Source of the DNA: Lacrimispora sp. BS-2
GTDB lineage: Bacteria; Bacillota; Clostridia; Lachnospirales; Lachnospiraceae
Length of the DNA: 64,000 nt
Direction of reading: 5' to 3'
Assembly (NCBI RefSeq): GCF_040207125.1
Contig: NZ_CP157940.1
Span: 1,364,001 to 1,428,000, forward strand
This document shows, piece by piece, positions 1-8,395 of the stretch; position 1 is the stretch's first letter, and each line of letters opens with the position of its first letter. Made by a program: the position numbers and the translations under genes. The notes under the pieces were generated by a model, which searched no databases, was not told the DNA's origin, and was given only the letters and a program-made list of their open reading frames with translations.

Positions 1-608
1 TTGCAGTTCTGATCACGGCAATCGGTGTGAGCTACTTACTCCAAAACATCGCACTGCTCGTTTTTGGTTCTAATCCGAAATCCTTTACTTCTGTCGTAAC
101 AATTCCGGCTCTTAAGCTTTCACAGGGAAAGCTTACCATTTCCGGTGAGACCATTGTTACCATCGTCAGCTGCGTTATCATTATGATCGGTCTGACCATG
201 TTTATCAAAAAGACAAGAGCAGGGCAGGCCATGCTTGCCGTATCGGAAGATAAGGGAGCTGCTCAGCTCATGGGGATTAATGTAGATGGAACCATTGCCC
301 TTACTTTTGCCATTGGCTCTGCTCTGGCTGCTGTTGCCGGCGCGCTTCTTTGTTCCGCTTATCCGACTCTTACCCCCTATACCGGTTCCATGCCAGGCAT
401 CAAGGCATTCGTAGCTGCCGTATTTGGCGGAATCGGATCCATTCCGGGAGCATTGATCGGCGGACTTTTACTGGGTGTGATTGAAAACTTAAGCAAAGCT
501 TACATCTCTTCCCAGCTTTCCGATGCCATCGTATTTGCAGTCCTTATTGTCGTTCTTCTGGTAAAGCCTACAGGAATCCTGGGTAAGAAGATTAACGAGA
601 AAGTATAG
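1..608 (+). CDS. livH: Branched-chain amino acid ABC transporter permease LivH, 5'-truncated
   Basis: The 3' part of a LivH-type permease; the reading frame is open from base 3, so the true start lies upstream of the window. About 201 residues remain. Several hydrophobic helices are visible, and the conserved C-terminal loop (GGIGSIPGALIGG) is the cytoplasmic segment that contacts the ATPases in this family. The GTG at 27 is an internal valine, not a start. LivH and LivM form the membrane channel for leucine, isoleucine and valine uptake. The gene runs directly into livM, livG and livF, so the complete importer lacks only its upstream binding-protein gene here. Confidence 0.93.
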   Translation, partial: AVLITAIGVSYLLQNIALLVFGSNPKSFTSVVTIPALKLSQGKLTISGETIVTIVSCVIIMIGLTMFIKKTRAGQAMLAVSEDKGAAQLMGINVDGTIALTFAIGSALAAVAGALLCSAYPTLTPYTGSMPGIKAFVAAVFGGIGSIPGALIGGLLLGVIENLSKAYISSQLSDAIVFAVLIVVLLVKPTGILGKKINEKV

Positions 609-617
609 GTGGACGAC

Positions 618-1679
618 ATGGAAAAAAGTATGAAAATGAAATTCTGTCTGAATAAGACTTTAAAAAGCAACATGATAACCTTTGGGCTGGTGATCGCCGC
701 ATTTATCATTGTACAGCTTCTTGTAAATGCAGGCCAGGTAAGCAGCCTGATGAAGGGCCTTTTGGTGCCTATCTGCATCTATACCATTATGGCAATATCC
801 TTAAACTTAACGGTAGGCATCCTTGGAGAACTGAGCCTGGGACATGCCGGCTTCATGTGTATGGGAGCCTTTTCCAGTTCCCTGTTTTCCATTTCCATGC
901 TGGAAGCCATTCCAAATCCGGGAATCCGTTTCTTTTTCGCTATTTTGATCGGAGCTTTTTTCGCGGCTTTGGCCGGCATTGTGGTGGGGATTCCGGTTTT
1001 AAGACTCCGGGGCGATTATTTAGCCATTGTGACCCTGGCATTTGGAGAAATTATTAAAAACGTAATGAACGTGATCTACATTGGAAAGGATGCTGACGGG
1101 CTTCATTTTTCCACGAAAAATGCAATGGCACTCAATATGGCAGAAGAAGGAAAGGTGATCATAAACGGCGCCCAGGGCATTACCGGAACGCCTAAAAATT
1201 CCACCTTTGCGATTGGTGTCATCCTTATTTTGATCACTCTGGTAATTGTTCTGAATTTGATTAATTCCAGATCCGGACGGGCAATCATGTCTGTAAGAGA
1301 TAACCGCATTGCCGCAGAATCCATTGGCATCAACATTACAAAATACAAATTAATGGCCTTTACCATTTCTGCCTCCCTGGCAGGCGTGGCAGGTGTGCTG
1401 TATTCCCATAACCTTTCTGCCCTTACTGCAACACAGAAGAATTTTGGATATAATCAGTCCATCATGATTCTTGTATTTGTGGTTCTCGGCGGAATCGGAA
1501 ATATCCGGGGTTCCATGATCGCTGCAGTTATCCTGACTCTGCTTCCGGAGCTTCTTAGAGGTTTAAATACCTACCGGATGCTGATTTACGCCATCATCCT
1601 GATCGTCATGATGATTTTCAACTGGAGTCCGAAGCTGATTGATTTCAGGAAACGGTATTTTCATAAGAACAGGGCATAG
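618..1679 (+). CDS. livM: Branched-chain amino acid ABC transporter permease LivM
   Basis: Second permease subunit, 353 residues, with a short charged cytoplasmic N-terminus and about nine to ten hydrophobic helices. The LGELSLGHAGFM motif and the C-terminal GGIGNIRGS loop are typical of LivM. I place the start at ATG 618 because TAGGTGG ends five bases upstream; the GTG at 609 lies inside that ribosome site. The gene follows livH by nine bases and precedes livG by 17, so the four liv genes should be one transcript. It acts in the cytoplasmic membrane as the partner of LivH. Confidence 0.93.
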   Translation: MEKSMKMKFCLNKTLKSNMITFGLVIAAFIIVQLLVNAGQVSSLMKGLLVPICIYTIMAISLNLTVGILGELSLGHAGFMCMGAFSSSLFSISMLEAIPNPGIRFFFAILIGAFFAALAGIVVGIPVLRLRGDYLAIVTLAFGEIIKNVMNVIYIGKDADGLHFSTKNAMALNMAEEGKVIINGAQGITGTPKNSTFAIGVILILITLVIVLNLINSRSGRAIMSVRDNRIAAESIGINITKYKLMAFTISASLAGVAGVLYSHNLSALTATQKNFGYNQSIMILVFVVLGGIGNIRGSMIAAVILTLLPELLRGLNTYRMLIYAIILIVMMIFNWSPKLIDFRKRYFHKNRA

Positions 1680-1696
1680 AAGGAGAGGGTATAACC

Positions 1697-2455
1697 ATGG
1701 CTTTACTGGAAATCAAGAATCTTGGAATTTCCTTTGGCGGACTGCGCGCCGTAGATAATTTCAGCATTACCATAGAAAAAGGACAGCTTTACGGTCTTAT
1801 CGGCCCTAATGGAGCAGGTAAAACTACCATCTTTAATCTTTTGACCGGTGTATATAAACCCAATACAGGCACTATTTTGCTGGACGGAGAGAACATGACC
1901 GGGAAAAAAACAGTGGATATTAACAGGGCCGGAATCGCCAGGACCTTTCAGAATATCCGTCTGTTTAAGGATTTAACTGTTCTTGATAATGTTAAGACCG
2001 GTCTTCATAACAGTTATTCCTATTCAACCGTCGCGGGGATTCTTCGTCTGCCAAAGTATTTTAAGGTGGAAAAGGAGATGGACGAACAGGCCATAGAGCT
2101 TTTGAAAGTATTTGGCCTTGATGAAGAAAAGGATGTCCTTGCGTCCAATCTTCCATACGGAAAGCAGAGGAAACTGGAGATTGCCCGTGCTCTTGCCACT
2201 GGTCCCAAGCTTTTGCTTCTGGACGAACCGGCAGCCGGTATGAATCCCAACGAAACTACAGAGCTTATGGATACCATACGCTTTGTACGGGATAATTTTG
2301 ATATGACCATTCTGTTAATTGAACACGATATGAAGCTTGTTTCCGGGATCTGTGAAAAACTGACCGTACTGAATTTCGGTCAGGTGCTTACCCAGGGAAA
2401 AACAGCGGATGTGCTCAATGATCCGGAAGTTATCAAGGCATATCTGGGAGAATAA
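1697..2455 (+). CDS. livG: Branched-chain amino acid ABC transporter ATP-binding protein LivG
   Basis: ATPase subunit, 252 residues. Walker A (GPNGAGKTT) is at residues 36-44. The ABC signature is the LivG-type variant LPYGKQRKLEIARAL, Walker B is LLLLDEPAAGMNP, and the switch histidine lies in IEHDM. LivG subunits commonly carry this Y-G-K-Q signature instead of LSGGQ. AAGGAGAGGG precedes the ATG. It powers uptake with LivF, the gene 13 bases downstream. Confidence 0.95.
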   Translation: MALLEIKNLGISFGGLRAVDNFSITIEKGQLYGLIGPNGAGKTTIFNLLTGVYKPNTGTILLDGENMTGKKTVDINRAGIARTFQNIRLFKDLTVLDNVKTGLHNSYSYSTVAGILRLPKYFKVEKEMDEQAIELLKVFGLDEEKDVLASNLPYGKQRKLEIARALATGPKLLLLDEPAAGMNPNETTELMDTIRFVRDNFDMTILLIEHDMKLVSGICEKLTVLNFGQVLTQGKTADVLNDPEVIKAYLGE

Positions 2456-2468
2456 GGAGGCTTAAGGC

Positions 2469-3179
2469 ATGGCATTACTTGAAGTAAAAGATCTGGAAGT
2501 ATATTATGGCGTCATCAAGGCGCTTAAGAGTATTTCCTTTGAAGTAAACGAGGGTGAGATCGTGGCCCTGATCGGCGCTAACGGCGCTGGAAAAACCACG
2601 ACCCTTCATACCATAACCGGCCTTTTAAAGGCGGCTTCCGGAACAATTCAGTTTGACGGCCGCGATATCACAAGAATTCGGGGCGATAAAATTGTGAGCA
2701 TGGGTATGGCTCATGTACCGGAAGGGCGGCGGGTTTTCGCAGCTTTAAGCGTTTATGAAAATTTAAAGCTGGGCGCTTATACAAGGCGGGATAAAAACGA
2801 GATAGAAGAAACCCTGCAGATGATCTATAAACGTTTCCCAAGGCTTCAGGAGAGAAAGAACCAGCCTGCGGGAACCTTAAGCGGCGGAGAGCAGCAGATG
2901 TTAGCTATGGGGCGGGCACTGATGAGCCATCCAAAGGTGATCGTACTGGATGAGCCGTCTATGGGGCTTTCTCCCATATATGTAAACGAGATTTTTGATA
3001 TCATCCAGGAGATCAATAAATCAGGAACCACGGTTTTGCTGGTTGAGCAGAATGCCAAAAAAGCTTTGTCCATTGCAAACCGCGCTTATGTTCTGGAAAC
3101 AGGGGCTATTGTTTTAAGCGGCGATGCCCACGAACTGATGAATAATGATTCGGTAAAGAAAGCATATCTAAGCGAATGA
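2469..3179 (+). CDS. livF: Branched-chain amino acid ABC transporter ATP-binding protein LivF
   Basis: Second ATPase of the importer, 236 residues. Walker A (GANGAGKTT) is near residues 37-45, the signature is the canonical LSGGEQQML, and Walker B is VIVLDEPSMGLSP. AAGGAGG precedes the ATG at good spacing. It is the last gene of the liv operon and is followed by a clear hairpin terminator at 3211. Confidence 0.95.
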   Translation: MALLEVKDLEVYYGVIKALKSISFEVNEGEIVALIGANGAGKTTTLHTITGLLKAASGTIQFDGRDITRIRGDKIVSMGMAHVPEGRRVFAALSVYENLKLGAYTRRDKNEIEETLQMIYKRFPRLQERKNQPAGTLSGGEQQMLAMGRALMSHPKVIVLDEPSMGLSPIYVNEIFDIIQEINKSGTTVLLVEQNAKKALSIANRAYVLETGAIVLSGDAHELMNNDSVKKAYLSE

Positions 3180-3210
3180 TCATACGGATTTTTTTGTGCC
3201 AGATTTAAGA

Positions 3211-3270
3211 ATCCCCATAATCTCATGTATAAAATATGCATGAAATTATGGGGATTTCCCCTTTTTATCT
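3211..3270 (+). terminator. Terminator of the liv operon
   Basis: A hairpin with an 11-12 bp perfect outer stem (3211-3221 with 3245-3255, ATCCCCATAAT / ATTATGGGGAT) and a further inner TCATG/CATGA pairing. It is followed by a pyrimidine-rich tail with five Ts. It lies 31 bases after livF. Confidence 0.75.
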
Positions 3271-3388
3271 GTTTTACGATTCATGATCCGGCATTGCGGC
3301 AGGCTTTTGTCCTGGGATTACCTGGCGGCAGAACATATAACCGGATTTGACGATGGAAAACTCAGGGAAGCTGCGTGAAAATAAAAGG

Positions 3389-3416
3389 GAATAATCCTTT
3401 CTCCCATGCATATAGT
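3389..3416 (+). promoter_or_regulatory. Candidate sigma-E promoter of spoIVA
   Basis: GAATAA at 3389 and CATATAGT at 3409, 14 bases apart, fit the general GAATA / CATA-type sigma-E pattern. The -10 with its flank (GCATATAGTATAA) recurs exactly upstream of yqfC at 11502. Both genes belong to the mother-cell sigma-E regulon in Bacillus. The assignment is inference from the motif plus that shared regulon. Confidence 0.55.
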
Positions 3417-3442
3417 ATAACAGCACAGAAGGGGGAATCTTT

Positions 3443-4918
3443 ATGGACAATTATAACGTATACAATGATATCAAAGCCCGAACCAACGGAGAAATTTACA
3501 TTGGAGTTGTGGGGCCGGTAAGAACAGGAAAGTCGACTTTTATTAAGCGTTTTATGGAATTAATGGTTCTGCCGGGCATGGAGGATGAACACCAGAAAAC
3601 TCAGACAAGGGACGAACTGCCCCAGAGTGCGGCAGGAAAAACCATCATGACCACGGAACCCAAATTCATCCCCAAAGAAGCTGCCATCATCCGTCTGGGA
3701 GATGAAATTGAAACAAAAGTCCGCTTGATCGACTGTGTAGGCTTTATGGTAGACGGTGCTGCCGGCCACATTGAAAATGATGAAGAGCGGCTTGTGAAGA
3801 CGCCCTGGTTTGATTATGAGATACCTTTTACAAAAGCGGCGGAAATCGGAACCAGAAAGGTCATCAATGATCATTCTACCATTGGCGTAGTCATCACCAC
3901 AGACGGTTCTATCGGTGAACTGAAGCGTCCTAATTACATAGCTGCAGAAGAGCGCACCGTACAGGAATTAAAAGCTCTTGGGAAACCCTTTATTATCCTG
4001 CTTAATTCCGCAAAACCATATTCAGACGAAACGACGGCCCTTTCAAAGGATATGAGCCAGAAATATGGGGTAACGGTCATGCCCATTAACTGTGAACAGT
4101 TAAAAAAGGATGACGTAAACAACATCCTTGAACGGGTATTAAAGGAATTCCCTGTGACGGAAATGGATTTTTTCATTCCAAAATGGCTTGAGATCCTCCC
4201 TGCCACCCATTGGTTAAAAGCCCAGGTCATCCAGGCTGCAAAGGATATGGTGAAAAAGGTATCCCATATGAAGGACGTATCCTCAGACTTATTTGACGGT
4301 TCTGCGGAAAGTGTCCGGTCCATTAAGATCCAGAACATGAATATGGCTGACGGCAGCGTTTCTGTTGCCATGGATGTAGATGACAGTTATTACTATCAGA
4401 TTTTAAGCGATTACGTAGGGCTTCCGATTGAGGGAGAATACCAGTTGATGCAGACCTTAAGCGAGCTTGCAAAAATGAAGTCGGAATACGAAAAAGTCAA
4501 CCAGGCCATGAGCCAGGTTCGTTTCAAAGGTTATGGAATCGTGACCCCGGAACGGTCCGAGATTATACTGGATGAACCGGAAGTCATCAAACACGGAAAT
4601 AAATACGGAGTAAAAATGCGGGCAGAAGCACCTTCCATCAATTTAATCAAGGCTCATATCCAGACGGAGATCGCCCCTATTGTCGGAAGCGAACAGCAGG
4701 CAGAAGATTTAATCGCCTACATCAAAGAAAATGCAAGAGAAAGCGAAGAGGGAATATGGAACACCAATATCTTTGGAAAATCCATTGAACAGATCGTGGA
4801 AGACGGCATTCAGCAAAAGGTTTCCCAGCTTACGGAAGACTGTCAAATAAAACTTCAGGACACCCTCCAAAAAATAATTAATGATAGTAATGGCGGTATG
4901 ATTTGCATTATTATCTAA
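3443..4918 (+). CDS. spoIVA: Stage IV sporulation protein A, spore-coat morphogenetic ATPase
   Basis: 491 residues, the normal length for SpoIVA. The N-terminal P-loop domain carries GPVRTGKSTF at about residues 24-33, with DCVGF as the likely Walker B region. The C-terminus ends in a hydrophobic CIII-type tail, like known SpoIVA. The protein polymerises on the outer forespore membrane using ATP and forms the base of the spore coat; cortex assembly depends on it. Ribosome site AGAAGGGGG. It stands alone between the liv terminator and the hydrolase promoter, preceded by a sigma-E-like promoter. Identification is firm and shows the organism is a spore former. Confidence 0.97.
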   Translation: MDNYNVYNDIKARTNGEIYIGVVGPVRTGKSTFIKRFMELMVLPGMEDEHQKTQTRDELPQSAAGKTIMTTEPKFIPKEAAIIRLGDEIETKVRLIDCVGFMVDGAAGHIENDEERLVKTPWFDYEIPFTKAAEIGTRKVINDHSTIGVVITTDGSIGELKRPNYIAAEERTVQELKALGKPFIILLNSAKPYSDETTALSKDMSQKYGVTVMPINCEQLKKDDVNNILERVLKEFPVTEMDFFIPKWLEILPATHWLKAQVIQAAKDMVKKVSHMKDVSSDLFDGSAESVRSIKIQNMNMADGSVSVAMDVDDSYYYQILSDYVGLPIEGEYQLMQTLSELAKMKSEYEKVNQAMSQVRFKGYGIVTPERSEIILDEPEVIKHGNKYGVKMRAEAPSINLIKAHIQTEIAPIVGSEQQAEDLIAYIKENARESEEGIWNTNIFGKSIEQIVEDGIQQKVSQLTEDCQIKLQDTLQKIINDSNGGMICIII

Positions 4919-4932
4919 ATTAATGGTATAAT
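4903..4932 (+). promoter_or_regulatory. Promoter of the beta-CASP hydrolase / rnhA genes
   Basis: TTGCAT at 4903 and a perfect TATAAT at 4927, 18 bases apart, span the end of spoIVA and sit 30 bases before the next ATG. This is a vegetative sigma-A type promoter. Confidence 0.55.
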
Positions 4933-4962
4933 ACAAAAAACAGGTACAAAAGGAGGGCTTAT

Positions 4963-6564
4963 ATGAAATTAATGTTCATCGGCGCAGCCCGCGAGGTAAC
5001 CGGGAGCTGTCATTATCTGGAAGCTGCCGGTTTTAAAATCCTTGTGGACTGCGGTATGGAGCAGGGGATTGATAAATTTGTAAATGTGGATCTGCCGGTC
5101 AGTTACGCAGAGATTGATTATGTTCTTTTGACCCATGCCCATATCGATCACGCAGGGATGCTTCCTTTCATCTATGCCAGAGGCTTCCGGGGACAGGTGA
5201 TCTCCACTGTGGCAACTGCTGACCTTTGCGGCATTATGCTGAAGGACAGCGCCCATATACAGGAGTCCGAAACAGAATGGAAGAACAGAAAAGCCAGGCG
5301 GGCAGGGTTTCCGGAAGAGGAACCTCTGTACGGAGTCAATGACGCCATAGGGGTAATGGAGCTGTTTCATTCCTACAATTACAATGAAAAGGTGGAACTG
5401 GAGGATGGCTTTACAATACGCTTTATCGATGTAGGCCATCTTCTTGGTTCCGCTTCTATTGAAATCTGGATTACAGAAGGCGGAACCTCCAGAAAAATCG
5501 TATTCTCCGGTGATATCGGCAACAAGAACAAGCCCTTAATCCGCGATCCTCACTACATAAAAGAGGCAGATTATGTGGTTATGGAATGTACCTACGGAGA
5601 CCGGCTTCACGGTGTGATACCGGACCATGTTTCCGTTCTTGCAGGCATTGTCCAGAAGACCCTGGACAGAAAAGGAAACGTGGTGATACCCGCTTTTGCA
5701 GTAGGAAGGACCCAGGAACTCCTTTATATGTTCCGCCGTATCAAGGCGGAAAAGCTGGTCACCGGACACGACGGATTTGAGGTTTATGTCGACAGTCCTC
5801 TTGCAGTGGAAGCGACCCAGATTTTTAAAAATAATCTGGTTGACTGCTATGATGAGGAAACAAAGGAACTGGTAATGAAAGGCATCAATCCCATATCCTT
5901 TCCAGGCCTAAAGCTGTCAGTTACCAGCGAAGAATCCAAGAACATTAATTTTAATTCAAAACCAAAAGTGATCATATCAGCGGCAGGCATGTGTGATGCA
6001 GGCCGTATCCGCCATCACTTAAAGCATAATTTATGGAGGCCGGAATGCACCATAGTTTTCACCGGATACCAGTCCATAGGAACCTTGGGGAGAAGCCTGA
6101 TCGAAGGGTGCAGTGAGGTTAGGCTATTTGGCGAAACCATTCAGGTGGAAGCCCATATAGAACAGATGGATGGGATGAGTTCCCACGCAGATATGGAAGG
6201 ATTGATTGCCTGGTTGAACGCATTTGAAGAAAAACCACGACAAGTATTTCTGGTACACGGTGATGATCTGGTCTGCAGCTCCTTTGAACAGCTCCTTGAG
6301 AAGGATTACGGATACAGGGTAAATGCCCCTCACTCCGGTTCTGTTTATGATCTTTCCCTGGGAAGATGGCTGAATGAAACAGAGGGTATTGCAGTAGTCA
6401 AATCACCGGAAATCTCAAAAAAACCAGCGGGAGTTTATGGAAGGCTTTTTGCTGCAGGCGAAAGGCTTTTGCAGGTTATCCGTCATAACGAAGGCGGAGC
6501 CAATAAAGATCTTGCCAAATTTGCGGATCAGATTAATTCTTTATGTGATAAATGGGATAGATAA
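4963..6564 (+). CDS. MBL-fold beta-CASP RNA-processing exonuclease family protein
   Basis: 533 residues. The metallo-beta-lactamase motif THAHIDHAG is at residues 57-65 and supplies the zinc ligands; the GDIG aspartate follows later. A beta-CASP insert (GRTQELLYMFRR region) and a C-terminal SSHADMEGL motif complete the fold. This is the KH-less, YsgF/CPSF-like group of RNA nucleases, which differs from RNase J in architecture. The exact substrate is unknown; RNA processing is inferred from the family. AAGGAGGGC precedes the ATG. rnhA follows 15 bases later and is probably co-transcribed. Confidence 0.88.
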   Translation: MKLMFIGAAREVTGSCHYLEAAGFKILVDCGMEQGIDKFVNVDLPVSYAEIDYVLLTHAHIDHAGMLPFIYARGFRGQVISTVATADLCGIMLKDSAHIQESETEWKNRKARRAGFPEEEPLYGVNDAIGVMELFHSYNYNEKVELEDGFTIRFIDVGHLLGSASIEIWITEGGTSRKIVFSGDIGNKNKPLIRDPHYIKEADYVVMECTYGDRLHGVIPDHVSVLAGIVQKTLDRKGNVVIPAFAVGRTQELLYMFRRIKAEKLVTGHDGFEVYVDSPLAVEATQIFKNNLVDCYDEETKELVMKGINPISFPGLKLSVTSEESKNINFNSKPKVIISAAGMCDAGRIRHHLKHNLWRPECTIVFTGYQSIGTLGRSLIEGCSEVRLFGETIQVEAHIEQMDGMSSHADMEGLIAWLNAFEEKPRQVFLVHGDDLVCSSFEQLLEKDYGYRVNAPHSGSVYDLSLGRWLNETEGIAVVKSPEISKKPAGVYGRLFAAGERLLQVIRHNEGGANKDLAKFADQINSLCDKWDR

Positions 6565-6579
6565 GGAGAACAACAGAAA

Positions 6580-7056
6580 GTGACGAGAGTACAATTATTT
6601 ACCGACGGAGCTGCCAGAGGAAACCCCGACGGGCCGGGAGGCTATGGTGCGGTTTTACAGTTTATGGATTCCAAAGGGCAGCTCCACGAAAAAACCATGG
6701 CAGCCGGATATGTAAAGACTACCAATAACCGTATGGAACTGATGGCGGCCATTGCAGGTCTGGAGGCACTTACCAGGCCCTGCCAGGTGGAACTATACTC
6801 TGATTCCAAATACGTAACAGATGCATTTAATCAGCATTGGATTGACAACTGGATAAAAAACAACTGGAAGAGAGGCAAAAGCGGCCCTGTAAAGAACATT
6901 GATCTATGGGAAAGGCTGTTAAAAGCCATGGAACCTCATCAGGTGACTTTTAACTGGGTAAAGGGACATGCCGGCCACCCCCAGAACGAACGGTGCGACA
7001 TGCTGGCCACAAGCGCTGCAGATGGAGACGATCTGCTGGTGGACGAAGGGATATGA
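6580..7056 (+). CDS. rnhA: Ribonuclease HI
   Basis: 158 residues with GTG start. The catalytic acidic residues are visible: D9 in [11 protein letters not shown]53 in NNRMEL, D75 in YSDSKY, and the last Asp in the NERCDMLA segment. The basic-handle region ([16 protein letters not shown]) is present, as in E. coli RNase HI. It degrades RNA in RNA-DNA hybrids in the cytoplasm. AAGGAG lies 11 bases before the GTG, a slightly long spacing. Downstream of it, 7057-7187 holds no recognisable feature. Confidence 0.95.
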   Translation: MTRVQLFTDGAARGNPDGPGGYGAVLQFMDSKGQLHEKTMAAGYVKTTNNRMELMAAIAGLEALTRPCQVELYSDSKYVTDAFNQHWIDNWIKNNWKRGKSGPVKNIDLWERLLKAMEPHQVTFNWVKGHAGHPQNERCDMLATSAADGDDLLVDEGI

Positions 7057-7187
7057 CATGGCAGCCATTGGAAAATGCCAAAAACTTACATATCTCTTAC
7101 AATGTCTTACTAATTGCGGATTCCTATTTTCTTTCTTTTTTATTTGTGATATGTTAATTCCATCAAAGCAGGTTAGGATGATATTTC

Positions 7188-8051
7188 ATGAATAAAAATA
7201 GAGGAATTTGGATTGTGATCGGAAGCATTTTGGTCATTGGTATCCTCATAACCCTTGCCACATCCAGTTTTGTGAAAAGCAAGGAAAACGTTTCGGATCC
7301 CATGGGAATTACCGGGCTTTCAAACTCCGAAGTTCCTGAAGCTTATGCGGACGCAAAAGGCTATGGCGGAACGCCGGAATTGTTTTCAGCGGATGCGCCG
7401 GCTCCTAAAGAAGCACCGGCTTCAGCAGAGGAACCAAAGCAGAGGAAAGCCGGGCCGGTTGCTGCCCCAAAGACCGAAACCGTCCCGGACAATAGTGCGC
7501 AGCCGGCAGAAGCCGGACTTCGGATGAAAATTGCTATAGTTTCCGATGAGGCGGAGCCGGCTCCCCAGGCAGCGGAAAGCTCTAACGAGGCTTCCATTGA
7601 GGAAACCGTGATCTCTCCCATCAGTCCGGATTCGAAAAGCAGGCCGGTTAACTCTGCCGGTTCTTCAGAAGGAGCAGCCTATTATCAAAAGCATTTGTTT
7701 GATCTGGATGCCCAGATCAAAAAGATGCGGCAGGAGTCGGGAGATTCCAATACTTATTCCATGAAGGCTCTGGCAGATAAAGAACTAAAGCTGTGGAACA
7801 GGGAACTGAATGCAATTTATGCTGCGATTTTAGAGGAACTGAACGACGAAGATATAAAGTCCCTTGAGACTTCTCAGCAGGCATGGATCAAAAGCAGGGA
7901 TGCCAAGGCAGAGGAAGCCGCAAAAAAATACAGCGGCGGAAGCTTGGAAGAGGTTGAATACACCGCCTCCCTGGCAGAATCCACGAGGGCAAGGGCCTAT
8001 GATCTGGTAGAAGAATATATGGATGTTCTCTCTTTAAAGGAGGAACAGTAA
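7188..8051 (+). CDS. Membrane-anchored protein with C-terminal LprI/DUF1311-like domain
   Basis: 287 residues in three parts. There is an uncleaved signal or transmembrane segment at residues 7-27. A disordered Pro/Ala/Glu-rich stretch runs from about 31 to 155. A helical domain follows at about 160-285 (LWNRELNAIYAAI, LETSQQAWIKSRD), which resembles the DUF1311 / LprI N-terminal family. LprI of mycobacteria inhibits lysozyme, but many family members have no known role, so I assign none. The domain should face the outside of the membrane. The gene stands alone and ends at a strong terminator. Confidence 0.7.
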   Translation: MNKNRGIWIVIGSILVIGILITLATSSFVKSKENVSDPMGITGLSNSEVPEAYADAKGYGGTPELFSADAPAPKEAPASAEEPKQRKAGPVAAPKTETVPDNSAQPAEAGLRMKIAIVSDEAEPAPQAAESSNEASIEETVISPISPDSKSRPVNSAGSSEGAAYYQKHLFDLDAQIKKMRQESGDSNTYSMKALADKELKLWNRELNAIYAAILEELNDEDIKSLETSQQAWIKSRDAKAEEAAKKYSGGSLEEVEYTASLAESTRARAYDLVEEYMDVLSLKEEQ

Positions 8052-8079
8052 AAAGTACGGTATTTGCCGTACTTTTTTA
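8050..8079 (+). terminator. Rho-independent terminator
   Basis: A stem AAAAGTACGG / CCGTACTTTT with a short TATTTG loop and six Ts, directly at the stop codon of the LprI-like gene. The A-run on the left would let it also work on the opposite strand. Confidence 0.85.
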
Positions 8080-8155
8080 TTTCTGCAAGCAAAGAGAGAC
8101 AAGCCAGAAATTACTCCGTTTTGGCAGCCCAATGAAAAAAATCCGTTGCAACATC

Positions 8156-8184
8156 TTGATAAATGAAATTCCATATGATAGGAT
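8156..8184 (+). promoter_or_regulatory. Possible promoter of the small membrane protein / alaS
   Basis: TTGATA at 8156 and TAGGAT at 8179 with a 17-base spacer, 44 bases before the small ORF. The -10 is only a partial match, so this is tentative. Confidence 0.35.
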
Positions 8185-8227
8185 AGTAAAATGAGTGATA
8201 CTATATGAATTTTCGGGAGGAAAAAAT

Positions 8228-8377
8228 ATGATGGCAATATTTGCAAGTTTACTGGAGACCGCAATCAAATTCCTGTTTTTCTTGTTTCTTGCATGGGGCG
8301 GAATCATGTGCGGCAAGAAATACAGAGATCATAAGGATGCCGTGAACAGCGGAGATGCGACGAAAGAGACAAAATAG
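8228..8377 (+). CDS. Small single-pass membrane protein, 49 aa
   Basis: Starts at ATG 8228, preceded by GGGAGGAAAAAAT. Residues about 4-25 form one hydrophobic helix containing GGIMCGKK, and the rest is a charged tail rich in Lys, Asp and Glu. I do not recognise the family. Its position 18 bases before alaS, with no terminator between, suggests co-transcription. An upstream in-frame ATG at 8195 has no ribosome site and I do not use it. Function unknown. Confidence 0.6.
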   Translation: MMAIFASLLETAIKFLFFLFLAWGGIMCGKKYRDHKDAVNSGDATKETK

Positions 8378-8395
8378 CAAACGGAGGACAGTAAC

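Noticed and set aside
8052..8227. T-box leader for alaS
   Set aside because: No AGGGTGGNACCGCG-like T-box string or specifier stem is visible upstream of the small gene or alaS.
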